DNA of 64,000 bases. Source: Caenorhabditis elegans (taxonomy: Eukaryota; Nematoda; Chromadorea; Rhabditida; Rhabditidae). Position numbers and translations under genes: made by a program. Within the stretch, counting starts at the first letter, position 1. Every line of letters begins with the position of its first letter. The notes below the pieces were generated by a model, which was not told where the DNA came from, did not search any database, and worked only from the letters and a program-made list of their open reading frames with translations. Location: assembly GCF_000002985.6 (NCBI RefSeq), contig NC_003279.8, forward strand, positions 8,928,001 to 8,992,000. Reading direction: 5' to 3'. Shown in pieces: positions 32,242 through 45,102 of this stretch.

Positions 32242-34349
32242 AATTTAAAAAATCGAGTTATCAAAATTGGTACACTTGAGAAACTTTAGACATCTCCAGA
32301 TTATTCTCTCTTCGTTTCTACTAGGACTGCTATTTTTTAAAATCAAACGAAACCCCAAAACCAATGGTAGTGAAAACTGACATTTATGTCACAAATATCA
32401 ATCAATGAAAAACTATATTCAAAGTTAAACTTATTTTATTAAAAAATAAAGTCTTCGGGCTCGTGACAACTTTTTTCTTGAGAAACAAAAAAGTTAAACA
32501 AAGTTGATGTACTGAAAAACTACAGCTAGGAAATTGCAACCTGAAGCTCTTGCGATCATACATTTAATTTAGAAATTATTATGTTTTTAATCAATTTCTT
32601 ACACTCAAAGATTATTAAAACAATGAAATTTGAATATCTTAGACATTGCGACCAGCTGGGACTTTGCAAATCTTGTTGAAACTTTTCTTATCGCGATGTA
32701 TATAATGAACCTTTTTTATAAATTGAAAAATTCTACTTTAATGAAGCAGATTATACATACATATTGAATATCGTCAAAAATAAGCCTTGTGAACAAACAA
32801 ATTGAAAAAAGTAACAAGAAAAATAGACAGCAATGGCGTATTTTATAGTGAACCCTGGCCATTTGAAGGAGGAAAAAGAATCAACGAATGGATATGTCCT
32901 TCAATAGTTTTGCCCTTCTTCCGAACACCAATTGGAGATTTAAAACTTAGATATTTTTGAAGAATGGATGAATTGAAAGTGAAATTTGTCTATTCCAGGT
33001 TAGACATGAATGAGCTTATTATGCTTAGTCATTGCCAGGTCATGAGAAGTTTTGAAAATATAAATACTGAACCTTTTCTCTGTAAATGTGGACAAGAACC
33101 CCAAAATGGCTAATTCAGCAATCATTTCAATTCCCGTGCAGTTGTGTAAACTAATCATTCAGTTTCCTTACCATTTTATCAGCTTTAAAAACCCAACTCA
33201 CTCTTGGATCACAATTACATTTTGATTTTCATACTATTTAACATTTTGCCAATCAGCAAAATATTTCCACATATCTATGCACATTGTTATCCGTTTTATC
33301 CCACATGGACCAATCCTGCCAACTTTGAAGAACTATAATTTAGTTTTCTATGAAATGAGAACGTTTCTCGCCTAATTTATTATTGTTCCAATAATTATTC
33401 TAATATTTGTAACATTTTATACATACCATTAAAATCAGTTCATTTTTACTCGTTTTAAACTTGTAAAACTATTTCTAGGCTTGTTATCTTCAACCACGCC
33501 CCTTCCACCATACTCTACAGTACCCGCGCGCGTGTCGAGACCAACGTGCGAAATTACATAATTTAATGCAGTTTTTACCATTTTTATCGATTACTTTTCG
33601 ATAGAATCTGCTATCACGAGCTCAATCATTAAGCGCATAGTTCATTTATCATTTTCCATGTAAATTTACATGTAAACCTTGACTTTTTGAGCGTTTCCAT
33701 TCCTATTCGACGCAAATCCATCACCATTTTTGGCCCATCGCGCTACCTAACAATTTATCATTCAACTTTCAGCGCATTTTTAAGCTCATATAGTAAGAAA
33801 GCTTTTTTATCGGCGAATTCTGCATCTAATTTTGTGTTCTTGCTTGTTTGAAAACTTTTGCTTGTTTTTCCTATTTATTTATCACTCCTTTGTGATCCTC
33901 TGGATCACATCCTATTCTCTTTCTCTTTTTAGTTAGGAGTTTAGGTCAGTGTACATTGACGAATCCTATTAAATCACTCTGGGCTTTGCACGAACCATGC
34001 AAGCGAAATATTTCAACCAAATCCATAATTTCGCATTTCATTCTCCGCCTCCTACTTTCACATACTCTCTCGCTCCCGGGTCTCGGCACGCTCTACTGTC
34101 CGCCTCCGTGTACTCCTCTCGAACAGCGTTCAAATGAAGCTCTCCGTTCATTTTTCTCAAATATCTTCCATTTTCGAAAAGTTTAATTCGTTTTTAGAGT
34201 CCAATACATTTCCCTTTGAAGCGCTTGTTTTATTTCGTGATGGATTTAAAATATTGAGACACGTGTTATGATTTTTTGTTTCTCGTTTCCGCCGATATGT
34301 CCCTTGAATGTAACCTTTCAGTAATTAAACAAACCTAGAAAACCACGGT
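32242..34349. other. Intergenic region between DUF273 (-) and snpc-4 (+)
   Basis: Divergent promoters for both neighbours. The left 1.2 kb is AT-rich without frames. A patch at 33515-33545 (ACCCGCGCGCGTGTCGAGACC) matches the look of a common worm interspersed repeat end. The stretch 34060-34120 is C-rich just upstream of snpc-4. No gene seen. Confidence 0.45.
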
Positions 34350-37300
34350 ATGTCGGATTTGGTAATGTTTGAGCCAGGAGCAAGTACGAGTACGGATGTG
34401 CCCACAAATACGGATCAAACTGCAATGGTATGGCTTTTATAACTTGGGTTGTATAATGTATCTAAAATTGTTTCAGTCGACAACACAAGTGGTTGATGCA
34501 CTCGAATGTGACACTTTCGAAGGGCTCATGAATGTCAATGAAACTTATGTGGAAATCTTGGATTCGGCTCTTCTTTCTGTTCAGCAACATTTAGACGACA
34601 ATTTAAAGCGACAACAACAATTGAAGGAGGAATATCGTTTGTACAATCGTGCTGACATTACAAAACGCAAAGTTCCCGTTCACTTGTATATGCCACCATA
34701 TTTTAAAGATGATAATAACATGTACCCACCAATGAGCTCAGAGGCTCGCGAAAAGCAAGTCTTAAAATGGTTCGACCCAATGATGAAAGAGGAGAAAAAA
34801 TGGACACCATCTGAAATAAAAACACTCCGGACATCTGTTAAAAACGCATTGGTGGCTCATCAGGTTCAACCGTGGTGTTCTAGACGAGATATCGTTGCCT
34901 CAAAACTTCGAGACGCTGATATCACTACATCGAATTTCGATCGACGTCAATGGACTATGGAGCTGGAAGATTTGATGAGAAAAATTGCCTATGTTCGAGA
35001 AAAAAGTGAAGAAGAAGTATTGACTGCTTCGGCTGATTATACCGTTGTTCCATGGACTGCAATAGCCAACTTCGACGTATGTTTAAACTTTCATTAATTC
35101 AAAAACTTCCTGTTTGTGAAGTTTAATTAAATAAAACTATTATTTCAGTTCAAAGGCTCTAGAACGGAATGGGCGGTGAAATCGAAATGGTACAATGAAT
35201 TGAATCCAAAGTGGAACAAAGAACATTGGTCAAATGAAGAAGTAGAAAAGCTGAAATACCTTCGAGAAAGTCCAAAGTTTGTCTCCTGGCCGATGCTGGC
35301 TCTGAATCTCGGTACAAATCGAACATCTTATCAATGTATGGAAAAGTACAAAACCGAAGTGTCTCAACATTCAAAGTGAGAAGCTCGTTTTCAAAATGTG
35401 TGTAATTTTGAATATTTCAGAGAATGGTCTCAAGACGAAGACACCAAGTTAATTGCGCTCACAAAAATTACATCGATCAACGGACATATTCAATGGGATA
35501 AAGTTGCACAATGTATGCCTGGAAGAACTCGTCAACAAGTCAGAACTAGATTCTCGCATACTCTCGATGCATCGGTTAAGCATGGAAGATGGACTGATCA
35601 AGAAGATGTGGTATGTATAATTAATGTAAATTAGCAGTAAAAACATCATTCCACGATTATTGTGTGTTGGAAATTTAAAACATTCATATTTAGATTTAAA
35701 TTTTAAGCAATTAACAAACATATCGTTTAGCTTCTTGTCTGTGCAGTTTCACGATATGGAGCAAAAGATTGGGCAAAAGTTGCTCAGGCGGTGCAAAATC
35801 GTAACGATTCTCAATGCCGCGAACGCTGGACGAATGTGTTGAATCGTTCAGCTCATGTCAACGAACGGTTCACGCTGGTTGAAGACGAACAACTTTTGTA
35901 TGCGGTAAAAGTATTTGGAAAAGGAAATTGGGCTAAATGTCAGATGCTCTTGCCAAAAAAGACATCGAGACAGTTGAGAAGACGATATTTGCAGTTAATT
36001 GCAGCCAAGTTGAGAGTGAGTTTTTTGGTTTTATTGTGAAAAATCTTTTTAAAAATTCACTTAAATAAAAGCAATGATTAATAAAAATTTCAGTTGGCTG
36101 CCGGATTCTGCAACGCGGTCGATGCCATGAAATCCGGAAGACGTGCTCCTGAAGAGGACGAGCTGGAGCAAGAAGATATTGTGGAAGCGGAGCAGATTCC
36201 AAATGAACTCATGAAAGAAGTTTATGAGAAATTCGCCAACGAAAATCCGGATATGAATGAGACTCCCGAAGAATTTTACAAACGTGTATCTGCCTTGGAG
36301 AGACCAGTAAGATCAAAAATAAATTTTTTAAAACTCATATTTTTATTATTACTATTATTATTATTATTATTGCAGGCCGCCGCTAGAATTCGAGCTCTGA
36401 AGAATAAGCCGGATTATCAAAAAATCCAAGATAAAATCAACGAAATTGTTCAAAAGCACAAAAATGCAGCCGAAATCGACAAAGAACTACACTCCAGTGA
36501 AATTCTCTCATCGCTCACAATCACGGAAGTGTTAGTTGAAAACCAAAAAAAAAACACCATATTTTAATTACATTTTGTTTTTCAGTGATGTTCGTTACAT
36601 GATAGAAAGAAGCAAGACTTTGACGCGTTACTACGAGGCTCGACAGTTTAGAAAGGTAAATTAATTGTACAGAATATTAACCCATTGAAAAATGTTCAGA
36701 ACGTGGATCAAATCGGATGTCGTGTTCGTCCGATTAAGATCGATTTGGATCCAGAAACAATGCCAACATTTGATCCAAATGATGCTGAAGATGAAAAGCA
36801 AATGGTCATTGTGGAGTCGTTGTGCTCTGTAATTCGTGCTCACGACGTAAAAGAATGGGGCACTAAGTTTTGGAATGAACATCGCTTCACAGCGCCGAAA
36901 TACGCTAAAAGATTTGTGGAGAATGTGAGTCAGAATAGAGAAAATAAAGTTTAATGAAAATTCACATTAAAATTCTCACAGATGGTCATAAACAAGTCAA
37001 AAGAAGTCGCTGAATGGTATTTACATGTTAACTCAAAGTCATGCAATCAAAATGATGTACATTGCCCAGCCAAGTCAACTCTTCCTCCGACTGCTGCATC
37101 ATTCGATCTTCACAAAATGCTTCAAAAAGCCCGTTCTGGATTGAATCGTCTTTCTGCTGAACACTTTTACCCTCTTGATGTCTCTCTGGCTCAACAATTC
37201 AACTTCAAAAACGACGAGAGAGAGGGCCTCGACGGAGACAGACGTATGCATATCGGGTTGTCTGATGAGGTCACCAATAGTAAAGAGTATGCGAATTTTT

Positions 37301-37923
37301 ATGTAAGTGAATATATTATATTCTTATTTTTATTTTTGATAATTTTTCAGGCTCGAATGCGTTCGATTCTTCTCGAACCAATGCGTCTTGGAATTGCTCG
37401 TGAATCGTCGTCTGATGAAACCAAGCGGCTTGTGCGCTGTCTTGCAGAGGAACGCGCCTGCGATGAAGAACAACAAGTTACCTGTGACCAAATAAGACGA
37501 CGCCGGATGCCTGATGACGAGATCTATGTTACTCCAACTTCAATCTCTAGAGAACTAAATGTAAAGTTTTTTGCGTTGTCTCCACTGCTAGACGTTGTTT
37601 TTTTTCAGAACGGCATGAAAATCGATACCACCGAGTTGTTGGCTAATCTGGACAAGAATTCTGCGAAGAAAATCAGAATGAAAAGGAAGATTGGAGAGGT
37701 GAGATGTGACACTAAAATTAAACTTTTACCCCTAGTAATCCTTGCGGTACTATTATCTATATTTTTCTCATAGTCCTCAATGAAACAGTATATTTTTCAG
37801 ACCGTTGCGACAGTTGCAGCGCGTCCTGCTCGTCCACCGCGTTCATCTGCAGGTACACCCACTCCAAGTCACGTCTCGATCGATACGGAGAGTAATATTT
37901 CGCTCAAAGTGGAGTTAGATTGA
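34350..37923 (+). CDS. snpc-4: SNAPc subunit SNPC-4 (SNAP190-like Myb-repeat protein)
   Basis: 928 aa from exons 34350-34427, 34477-35076, 35149-35375, 35421-35610, 35731-36015, 36094-36306, 36376-36530, 36586-36655, 36700-36924, 36982-37302, 37351-37560, 37609-37698 and 37801-37923. The hallmark is a row of tryptophan-spaced Myb repeats between about residues 145 and 460: WTPSEIKTL, WTMELEDL, HWSNEEVEKLKYL, EWSQDEDTKLIAL, GRWTDQEDVLLVCA with DWAKVAQAV and CRERW, and FTLVEDEQLLYA with GNWAKC. SNAPc binds the proximal sequence element of snRNA genes for Pol II and Pol III transcription. In C. elegans SNPC-4 also occupies piRNA clusters (established knowledge). The C-terminal half is charged. 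mdt-31 follows in the same direction 207 bases after the stop, which suggests an operon. Confidence 0.93.
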
Positions 37924-38125
37924 ATATTCTATTATTGAACAATATAACTATTTTACCCAACTCTATGTCATCCTCTCCTGTGCAGTTTTACATCACTTTT
38001 TTAAACTGAACCCATTAAAAGTTGATCTCCTAAGATTATTTCACTTTTGTTTTATTAACAATCTCAGCTCTTTATGAACACCATCTGTTAAATTTGTTTT
38101 TCTTTTTCTAATAAAATGGTTTTAT

Positions 38126-38129
38126 AGGC
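38126..38129 (+). promoter_or_regulatory. Probable trans-splice acceptor of mdt-31
   Basis: TTTTATAG ends at 38127, two bases before the ATG and about 200 bases after the snpc-4 stop, with AATAAA just upstream at about 38110. This layout suggests SL2-type splicing of a downstream operon gene. Confidence 0.5.
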
Positions 38130-38962
38130 ATGGGTCGTTTTAGTTTCAATCGATACGGTATGTTTCCATTGGAATAATATATTTAACTCATTTCGTAGTA
38201 CGGATTTCACCGTATAGGTGAAAAAAGGTCATAATATCAAAATTTTGTAAATTTCTGTAATTTTTCGAAGCTTGAATTCCATTTTTTTTTCTTCAGGCTA
38301 CAATACAATGCAGATGGAGAGTGTAGAAAGTGAAAAGACGAGATTTGAAGTTGAATGTGAATTCGTGCAGGCTCTTGCAAATCCAAATTATCTTAATTGT
38401 GAGTTTATTCACATACACTAGCCGAGAATAGAGAAAAACGTATTTTTATTCTAAGTTTCTTGTTTTTTTATGCACTCTTTTTCCTGCAAATTTCATATTT
38501 TCCAGTTCTCGCGCAACGTGGTTATTTCAAAGAAGAATATTTTGTCAACTATCTCAAATATCTTCTCTATTGGAAAGATCCTCAATATGCCAGATGCTTG
38601 AAATTTCCTCAATGTCTGCACATGCTTGAAGCACTGCAGAGTCAGCAATTTCGCGATTCGATGGCTTACGGTAGTTCAAATTTTATTTAATCTATCAGAA
38701 GAATAGTAACTTATTTTCAGGACCAAGCGCGAAATTCGTAGAAGATCAAGTGGTTCTCCAATGGCAGTTTTATCTTCGGAAACGGCATCGTTTGTGTATG
38801 ATGCCTGATGAGGGACAAGAGCTTGAAGAATCTGAAGATGAAGCTGATATTCGACAAAAGGACACAGAGGATGAAGATGATGAGGAAACGATGAAGAAAC
38901 CGGATGCTGACACAGCCGAAAAGAATTCCACAACTTCTACCGTTTCAAAGAAAGAAAAATAA
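38130..38962 (+). CDS. mdt-31: Mediator complex subunit 31
   Basis: 178 aa from exons 38130-38157, 38297-38398, 38506-38670 and 38721-38962. The MED31 core is unmistakable: FEVECEFVQALANPNYLNFL, QRGYFKEEYFVNYLKYLLYW, PQYARCLKFPQCLHMLEAL and QFRDSMA. The C-terminal ~50 residues are acidic and then Lys/Thr/Ser-rich (SEDEADIRQKDTEDEDDEE), a worm-specific extension. MED31 sits in the middle module of Mediator, bridging transcription factors and RNA polymerase II in the nucleus. It is probably co-transcribed with snpc-4 and converges on spd-2, with only 132 bases between the two stop codons. Confidence 0.94.
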
Positions 38963-39094
38963 ACATAAAAAATGTAAATCAAATAAAACTTCATCACCAC
39001 TTTATTGAAATTGAAACCTACATTTTACAGAACCGTGAATTTTTTCGAAGCCTGGACAGAAATCAGAGAATATTTGGAAAGTTAGGTTAAGATT

Positions 39095-42071
39095 TTACTT
39101 TCTATTCGAAAATCTTGTATTGGGAACAATTGTAACGTCGTTGACAAATGTCTGATTACGGAAAGCTGTTGTCTCGAGTAGAGTAGAGTCGTCGTTGCTG
39201 CATATCTCTTTCTTCTTCCGGCTTGTAGCAGCACGGAATTCAGTTGTAGAAGTGAAAAAATTGATGAAGAAACTACGATAAGAAGCAGCGAACAGATCAC
39301 GGTCCTCGGGCTTGATAGCGGGGAATCCAACTGGAACAGCACGAAGAACTTCTTCATCGGAAAATTGGAAAGATGTGAAGTCATGACCATCGATTAGTTG
39401 ATGCTGTCCTGTGCGAACTTCTAGCCTAAATAATTTCAAATGTAATACCATTTCATCTGTATTCAAATTAACAATCGAAGTCTGGTTCGCATGGTTTCTT
39501 CACCCCAAACGACATGCACAAAGAATTTGGCTCCAGGAAGAATACGTCGCTGGAATGAGGATGTTGTTGAGGCTGTCGAAAGCGAAGACGATGTACGAAA
39601 ATTGTTTTCATCGTGAAGATCAATATAAGATGAGTCGATGCGAATGTCAACACGCTTATCCGATTTTTTCTTTACAATGAAACCGGGTGCAGGAAAGAAA
39701 GCTACACATCCGTCTGGAAGCTGTCGCATCGCTGAGTCGAACACTTTAATCATCGCAAAGCCGTCTCTGAAAGAAATTGTTATGTAAGCGTCGTCTATTT
39801 AGCCTACCTTGTTCCTGCAGAGTTGCTGATCTTAAAAGAGATTCGTTTTGCGCATGAGGTGCACATTGCATACTCTGACTGATTTATAGTTTGTTGCAAA
39901 TCTGGCGAAGTGGGCACGAACTTCGCAATTCCACCATTACCCCACATCGGAATCTGAAGAAAACATAACTTTATTATGGCTTTTGAAAAATGTATCGAAT
40001 ATGTTTCATAGTCAAACATAGGCAAACACACACATGTGCTTGACACGATGACATCCAATTCCATCAAATTTTTGAAAAACATACCTTATGTATAAAATTT
40101 TGTGCCGGTACTTCGATACTCATAATAACTTGATAACGTCCGACAGAACTAGGAGAAAAGGATACTTGAAACTTGATACTCTTTTTTGGATCAACCATAG
40201 TTAGCTTGTTGTCAAGGATTTGATAAACTGGTGTGGTACTATCCGTACTGGCTCGAACAAGACACTGACGATCGGAAATGTTTTCCACTTCGACTTCAAC
40301 TCTCAATGTCTCGCCGACTGCAACACAACCGAATGCCACGCGTTTAGCATGAATTCGCAATGGCTTTGATACTCCAGAAAATGTGGATCCTGCATATACC
40401 GTCGAGGTCGAAGAAGCACGGGACATTGTGCGCACCGAACTGACCGAATCCCGTCCATCGCGTCCATGGGACAGTGAAACATTGCCATTATTGGCCGGAA
40501 TGACGGTAGAGACGGATGTGTTCGAAAAACCACCACCATGATTACGAGATGAACGACTAATATCCGTCCTTGCAGTGGAGATTGTGCTCAAGATACTCGT
40601 CATGCTTGCTGTATTAGAATTAGTGGCATCTGCCATTGATGCATTCTGCCTAAAAGTCTCCATCGCTTTTCGGCTCGTCGTCAAATCTTTGGATGATGCT
40701 GCAGTTGTGTTGTCGTTGGACGTCGAGGATACGACATTTCCAGAATGTCGTGCAGATGTTGGCTTTATAGGAACACGAGTTCGCGTAGTGTTTCTGAAAG
40801 AAAAAATTATAAAACTGAATTTAAAAACGCACTAACTTTTTCAACTTAAATAAACATAATATTACTTAAACCGCGATTTTACGAATTTCAGGAAAAAAAC
40901 TATACTTTTGTATAACGTTACAAATTGTTTTTCGGAATGCTTACATTCTGAAATCTGGCTTCGACGGTTGAGCAGCTCTTCTTTTACGAGCTTCTTCTAA
41001 TGCTGCGAACAGATCTTGATTCTTATTGTTTCCATTGAGCACTCTTCGAACCATTGACTCATTAATAGTTTGATTTGTCATCATTGTTTCAGAATGTGCA
41101 TGCGAATAAGACGAAGTCGGCATCTGTTGTCCCGTAGAGATTGATGTATTCTGGTGTTGTGGACTACCAACGTAGATGCTTGATAAATCGAAATTAGGCC
41201 CTTGGTATTGACCGATTTTCCGATTAGTTGCTGAAAATATTGTCGTAACAAAGTTTAAATTGAAAGTCTCACGTCTTTTAGGAGTGCTCGTTTTCTCGTC
41301 GTGATTTGTGGAATTCATCGGTGATGTGATAAATGCCGATTTATCAGATGTTGTCGGCACATTTTCGTCATTATCCCTCTCCACGATTTCGTTGTCATTG
41401 GCTCCTGGCTTTGCTCTAGCTTGGGGAATCAATTTATTTTTTCGATGATTCAAGTTTCCGAAGACGGGCGAATTTGTTTGAATGTCGGGAGGTGGTTGCT
41501 TATCATAATGGTGTATGGACGGCTCCCAGGAGTGATGCTTGTCTTTAGGCGGCGATGCTCCGTTCATAAATTTTGAAGTTTCAGGAAAAAGCAGGTCAGC
41601 TTTGTTTTCATCAGCAAAAACCTGATTAGTGTATTCTTCAATGGCATTCTCTGAAAATTAGAAACAAAATTAATGGTTTAAGTAGATTAAAACTAACCTC
41701 CACCACTTTGAAACTCAAATTGACTAGAAAACGACTTATCGCTCATCACGCTGGCTGGACGACTCGCACTGCGCGAGCTAGCGGCAGATCGCAAATCTTC
41801 ATTTTTCTCCTCAATCGTTGTCAGGTCATTAACCTTTGGATTAGTCATGTTTGTTTTGAAGCGACCACCATTTTTGAAGTTTTTCGGTGTCTCGTGTACT
41901 TCCTCTTCTTCGAGTTCTACATCACCATCAGCATTGTCTGAAAAAGCTATTTTAATTGCATAACATGTATAATAACTTACAGAATGATTCATTATCATTG
42001 TCATCAATGGGACTATCTTCAATTTCTTCGAACTGTTCATTACAGAGATTCATTGGAGCATCATCTTCCAT
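39095..42071 (-). CDS. spd-2: Centrosome assembly protein SPD-2 (CEP192-like)
   Basis: 824 aa from exons 41981-42071, 41698-41937, 41273-41650, 40945-41230, 40085-40793, 39808-39953, 39473-39766 and 39095-39425. Two short introns (41231-41272 and 39426-39472) lie in otherwise open frame and are supported by phase and TTTTCAG/TTATTTAG acceptors. SPD-2 recruits PCM components and starts centriole duplication with ZYG-1. The N-terminal half is acidic and disordered (MEDDAPMNLCNEQFEEIED). A short charged helix (LFAALEEARKRRAAQ) precedes a Ser/Thr-rich stretch. The conserved ASH/SPD-2 domain, an MSP-like beta sandwich, begins near residue 465 (RVAFGCVAVGETLRVEVEVE) and runs through SIKFQVSFSPSSVGRY. 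It shares a 243 bp divergent promoter with the gene at 42315. Confidence 0.94.
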
Positions 42072-42138
42072 TTTTAATACGCTGAGAATAGAAAAAGTTT
42101 TAAAATGAATGATTTTAAAAGCGTAAACACTAATCATT

Positions 42139-42153
42139 TGACGGGCGCGCCAA
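42139..42153. promoter_or_regulatory. E2F-like site in the spd-2 divergent promoter
   Basis: GCGCGCCAA at 42145-42153 reads TTGGCGCGC on the minus strand, a close match to E2F/DP consensus (TTSSCGC). It lies about 70 bases upstream of the spd-2 start and 160 bases before the opposite gene. EFL-1/DPL-1 control of germline and cell-cycle genes is known in worms; binding here is inference. Confidence 0.4.
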
Positions 42154-42314
42154 TGTTTGTTTTCTGTGTCCGCAAACACGGCCACGCGAAAATGCGTACT
42201 TTTGTATCATATTTTTTGCAATTCAAATTGAAATAACTATTTTTTTATAGTCGTTTTTAAAACATAAAATCTAAATATATTGTGAATTTCAGCGAAAAAT
42301 AAAACACAAAAACA

Positions 42315-42963
42315 ATGGGTGATATTGATGAACGAATGATGGGACGTGCTGCTAGTCAATCTCGATTTCTTCCCAATGATCAGCAAGTCATAAGGTTGGT
42401 TTTTATTAGGTTTTCTCTAAAAATTCGATAACTGTTCAGTGACCCTCTGTCCAAACAAATCTTCGAATACGAACAATCGCATACTCCAAATGATCGTGAA
42501 CTGCTTGAAATAATTCAGAAAATCGAGAGAAGTAATCCGGAACGATGTTCGAAAGCACCAAAGTTCGTGTCCCAGCTGCTAACTCACAGAACGACACCTA
42601 TTCGTAAATTTGCATTTGCGGCTTGTCTGAAAATCTTGGCCCATCCTCAAAGTGTAAGAATTATCAAAATGACAATAATTTCAATTTTGAAAGTTTAGCC
42701 ACGGCAAATGATGCTCGATTCCTATCACTTGGCACTTGTAAATTCAAATCCTCAAGTGGCTCAACATGCTTTATCGCTTCTGCCTAAGTTTGTTGACGCC
42801 TGTCCAGGTGAATCGATAGTAATAAACTCATTTTCATATTAATCTTGCAGAAGAAGCAAATAACCTGATAAAGTTCGGATCAATAGCATACAACAGACTT
42901 CCAGCTCCATGTACTGACGTTGAAAGTTTTCTATCAAAATCTTATACCAAAGCTTCTCAATGA
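42315..42963 (+). CDS. Unrecognised 171-aa helical (HEAT-like) protein
   Basis: Exons 42315-42394, 42440-42653, 42699-42807 and 42851-42963, all in phase with short introns. Predicted to be mostly helical, with repeating hydrophobic helices resembling HEAT/ARM pairs: FVSQLLTHRTTPIRKFAFAA, then LKILAHPQ, then HLALVNSNPQVAQHAL and LLPKFVDACPEEANNLIKF. No signal peptide or membrane segment. It shares a divergent promoter with spd-2 and precedes thoc-3 by 175 bases in the same direction, so it is likely the first gene of a two-gene operon, which hints at a nuclear or gene-expression role. I do not recognise the family and assign no function. Confidence 0.8.
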
Positions 42964-43131
42964 TTGATTTATTGTTTAGATTTATGAGTTGCGACGGGTT
43001 TTCATTTATCAATAAATCGGGTATTTCATTTATTTGATTTTTCTTTGCTTCTCGGTAAAAATGGGCTTAACTTGTCCCATCTTTATACCTTATTTATAAA
43101 ATTTCATGATATTCGGAAAGTATTAAAATCT

Positions 43132-43138
43132 AATTCAG
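43132..43138 (+). promoter_or_regulatory. Probable trans-splice acceptor of thoc-3
   Basis: TAATTCAG abuts the ATG at 43139 with no room for a conventional 5' UTR, as is common for downstream operon genes receiving a spliced leader. Confidence 0.5.
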
Positions 43139-44962
43139 ATGACAGTGTCTTCCCGAGAACGACGATGTGCACGTCTGTTAACGGCAGCTGATGCTTCGAC
43201 ATATTTTGAAAAGTACAAAAGAATCAGATCAACCGATATGAAGGTATACCTAAAGAAATAATATATTTCAAGCTTTCCCACTCATCAATTTTAGAAATGA
43301 AAACTACTTTTCTATTCCAGGTCCAGCAATGCCAATCAATAGCATTTAATTGTGATGGAACAAAACTTGTATGTGGTGCATTCGACAAAAAAGTGAGCGT
43401 TGCAAATGTGGATGGAGGTCGTCTCAGATTTTCTTGGGTGGGCTCTAGTCATTCATCGTCTGTGGAACAGGTATATCGGAAATTTCCTCATCTGGTGTTA
43501 ACGATTTCTATTTCAGGTAGCATGTAGTGAAAAGCAGCCAAACTTATTTGCATCAGCCAGTGCAGATAGAAACATTTGTGTATGGGACATTCGACAAAGC
43601 AAACCGACTCATCGAATTTCAAATCGAGGTTTCAAATTAACAATTTAAACTCCTAAAAATGATCGGCTTTCAGTTGGAAATTTCTTCATCTCCTGGTCTC
43701 CGTGTGACGAATATTTCATATTTCTCGACAAAGATAATCGGATAAATACAGTAGACATTCGGAATTATCAAGTTGTAAATGTGAGTTTCAAGAGCTATTT
43801 AGCAACTTGAGATTTTTAGGATTTTGCTAGGATTGCTTGTAAAGTTGTAAAGACGATCAAAACATTTTAAATTTAATTATTTTCAGTCCTATGAAATGAA
43901 AACTTTCTCCCACGAGCTAACATTTCACCCTTTGTCGAACCACGTATTCGTAGCAGAGTCTGGAGGAAAAGTTGAAATTCTAAAGTTCGCCGGTGGAGCC
44001 CTTGAACCTGTGACTTCGATTCAAGCCCATTCGCATCAAGTTGAGTGTCTGGCAGTGTCGATCTCGAAAGACGGGCGAAAATTGGCAGTTGGAGCATCGG
44101 ATGCTTCTTGCTCACTTTGGGATCTTGAAGAACTCATTTGTGAAAGAGTTATTCCTAGGTAAGCAGCAGGACTGGGACTTTTTTTGGTATTTTGGGGCAA
44201 AAATATATGTTTAAAAATATATTATACTTAAAACGTTATTTTATTTAAAAAAATATATTTTACAAGTCTTTTTAAGCTAAATGTTGCTTTTAATAGTTTT
44301 TGAATTCGTTTCCTCAAATATTAGAATTGCTTTACTCCAACGTTTGTGCGACTAATTAATTGCGAGTTTAGCACAAAATATTTGAGATTCCATCGAAAAT
44401 CGAATCTATAAATTTTTTTTGATTTTTCGCCAACTTCTATTTTTTGTATTTTGCTCCAACATACTTTTTTGAAAGCAGATGCTCTCAAAATTCGAATAAT
44501 GATGAGATTTTTTTTCAAGTTTGCAACCTAATCCATTTATCTAGACTCCCGTCCGTCTTTTTTGAAATCATATTTCGTAAATCATCAATTTTTATGTATT
44601 ACAGTTTATGTACGATAATTAAAATTGGATGATAGACATAGCTTCGAAACATAACCATTATTAGAAGTATTGTTCTCAGATGCTTTTAAAGTTAAAACTG
44701 CAAAACTTTCAGACACGACTACGGAATAAGAGCTGTATCATTTTCTTGTAATGGTCAACTTCTTGCATCTGGATCCGAAGATCACTCAATCGATATTGCC
44801 TATGTACCAGACGGATCACGTTGCCACGAAATTAAACACACTGGCGAGACCTATTCAGTTGCCTGGCATCCGAACTCTCTTCTCCTTGCATACACTGCTT
44901 CCGATAGTATGGACAATAGGGAAGCAGCACATGTTAAAACGTTTGGACACAGTACCGTGTAA
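43139..44962 (+). CDS. thoc-3: THO complex subunit 3 (WD40 repeat protein)
   Basis: 331 aa from exons 43139-43243, 43321-43470, 43517-43628, 43674-43780, 43887-44158 and 44713-44962. WD40 blades recur: IAFNCDGTKLVCGAFDKKVS, FASASADRNICVWDIRQ, ISWSPCDEYFIFLDKD, SHQVECLAVSISKDGRKLAV with GASDASCSLWDLEE, and IRAVSFSCNGQLLASGSEDH. Length and order fit THOC3/Tex1, which works in the THO/TREX complex coupling transcription to mRNA export in the nucleus. The 554 bp intron at 44159-44712 is AT-rich with no visible feature. The upstream gene at 42315-42963 is likely in the same operon. Confidence 0.92.
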
Positions 44963-45102
44963 AATTTTTCCATAATTATTTTCTCTTGCTCTTGTTCTCG
45001 AAAATTGATCTGATACTATAAATTAAAAAAATCGTTTTATCTAGTTAAAAATAATCAACTGCAAACTATACATCAATCACCGAATACGCATCTCTGAAAA
45101 TT

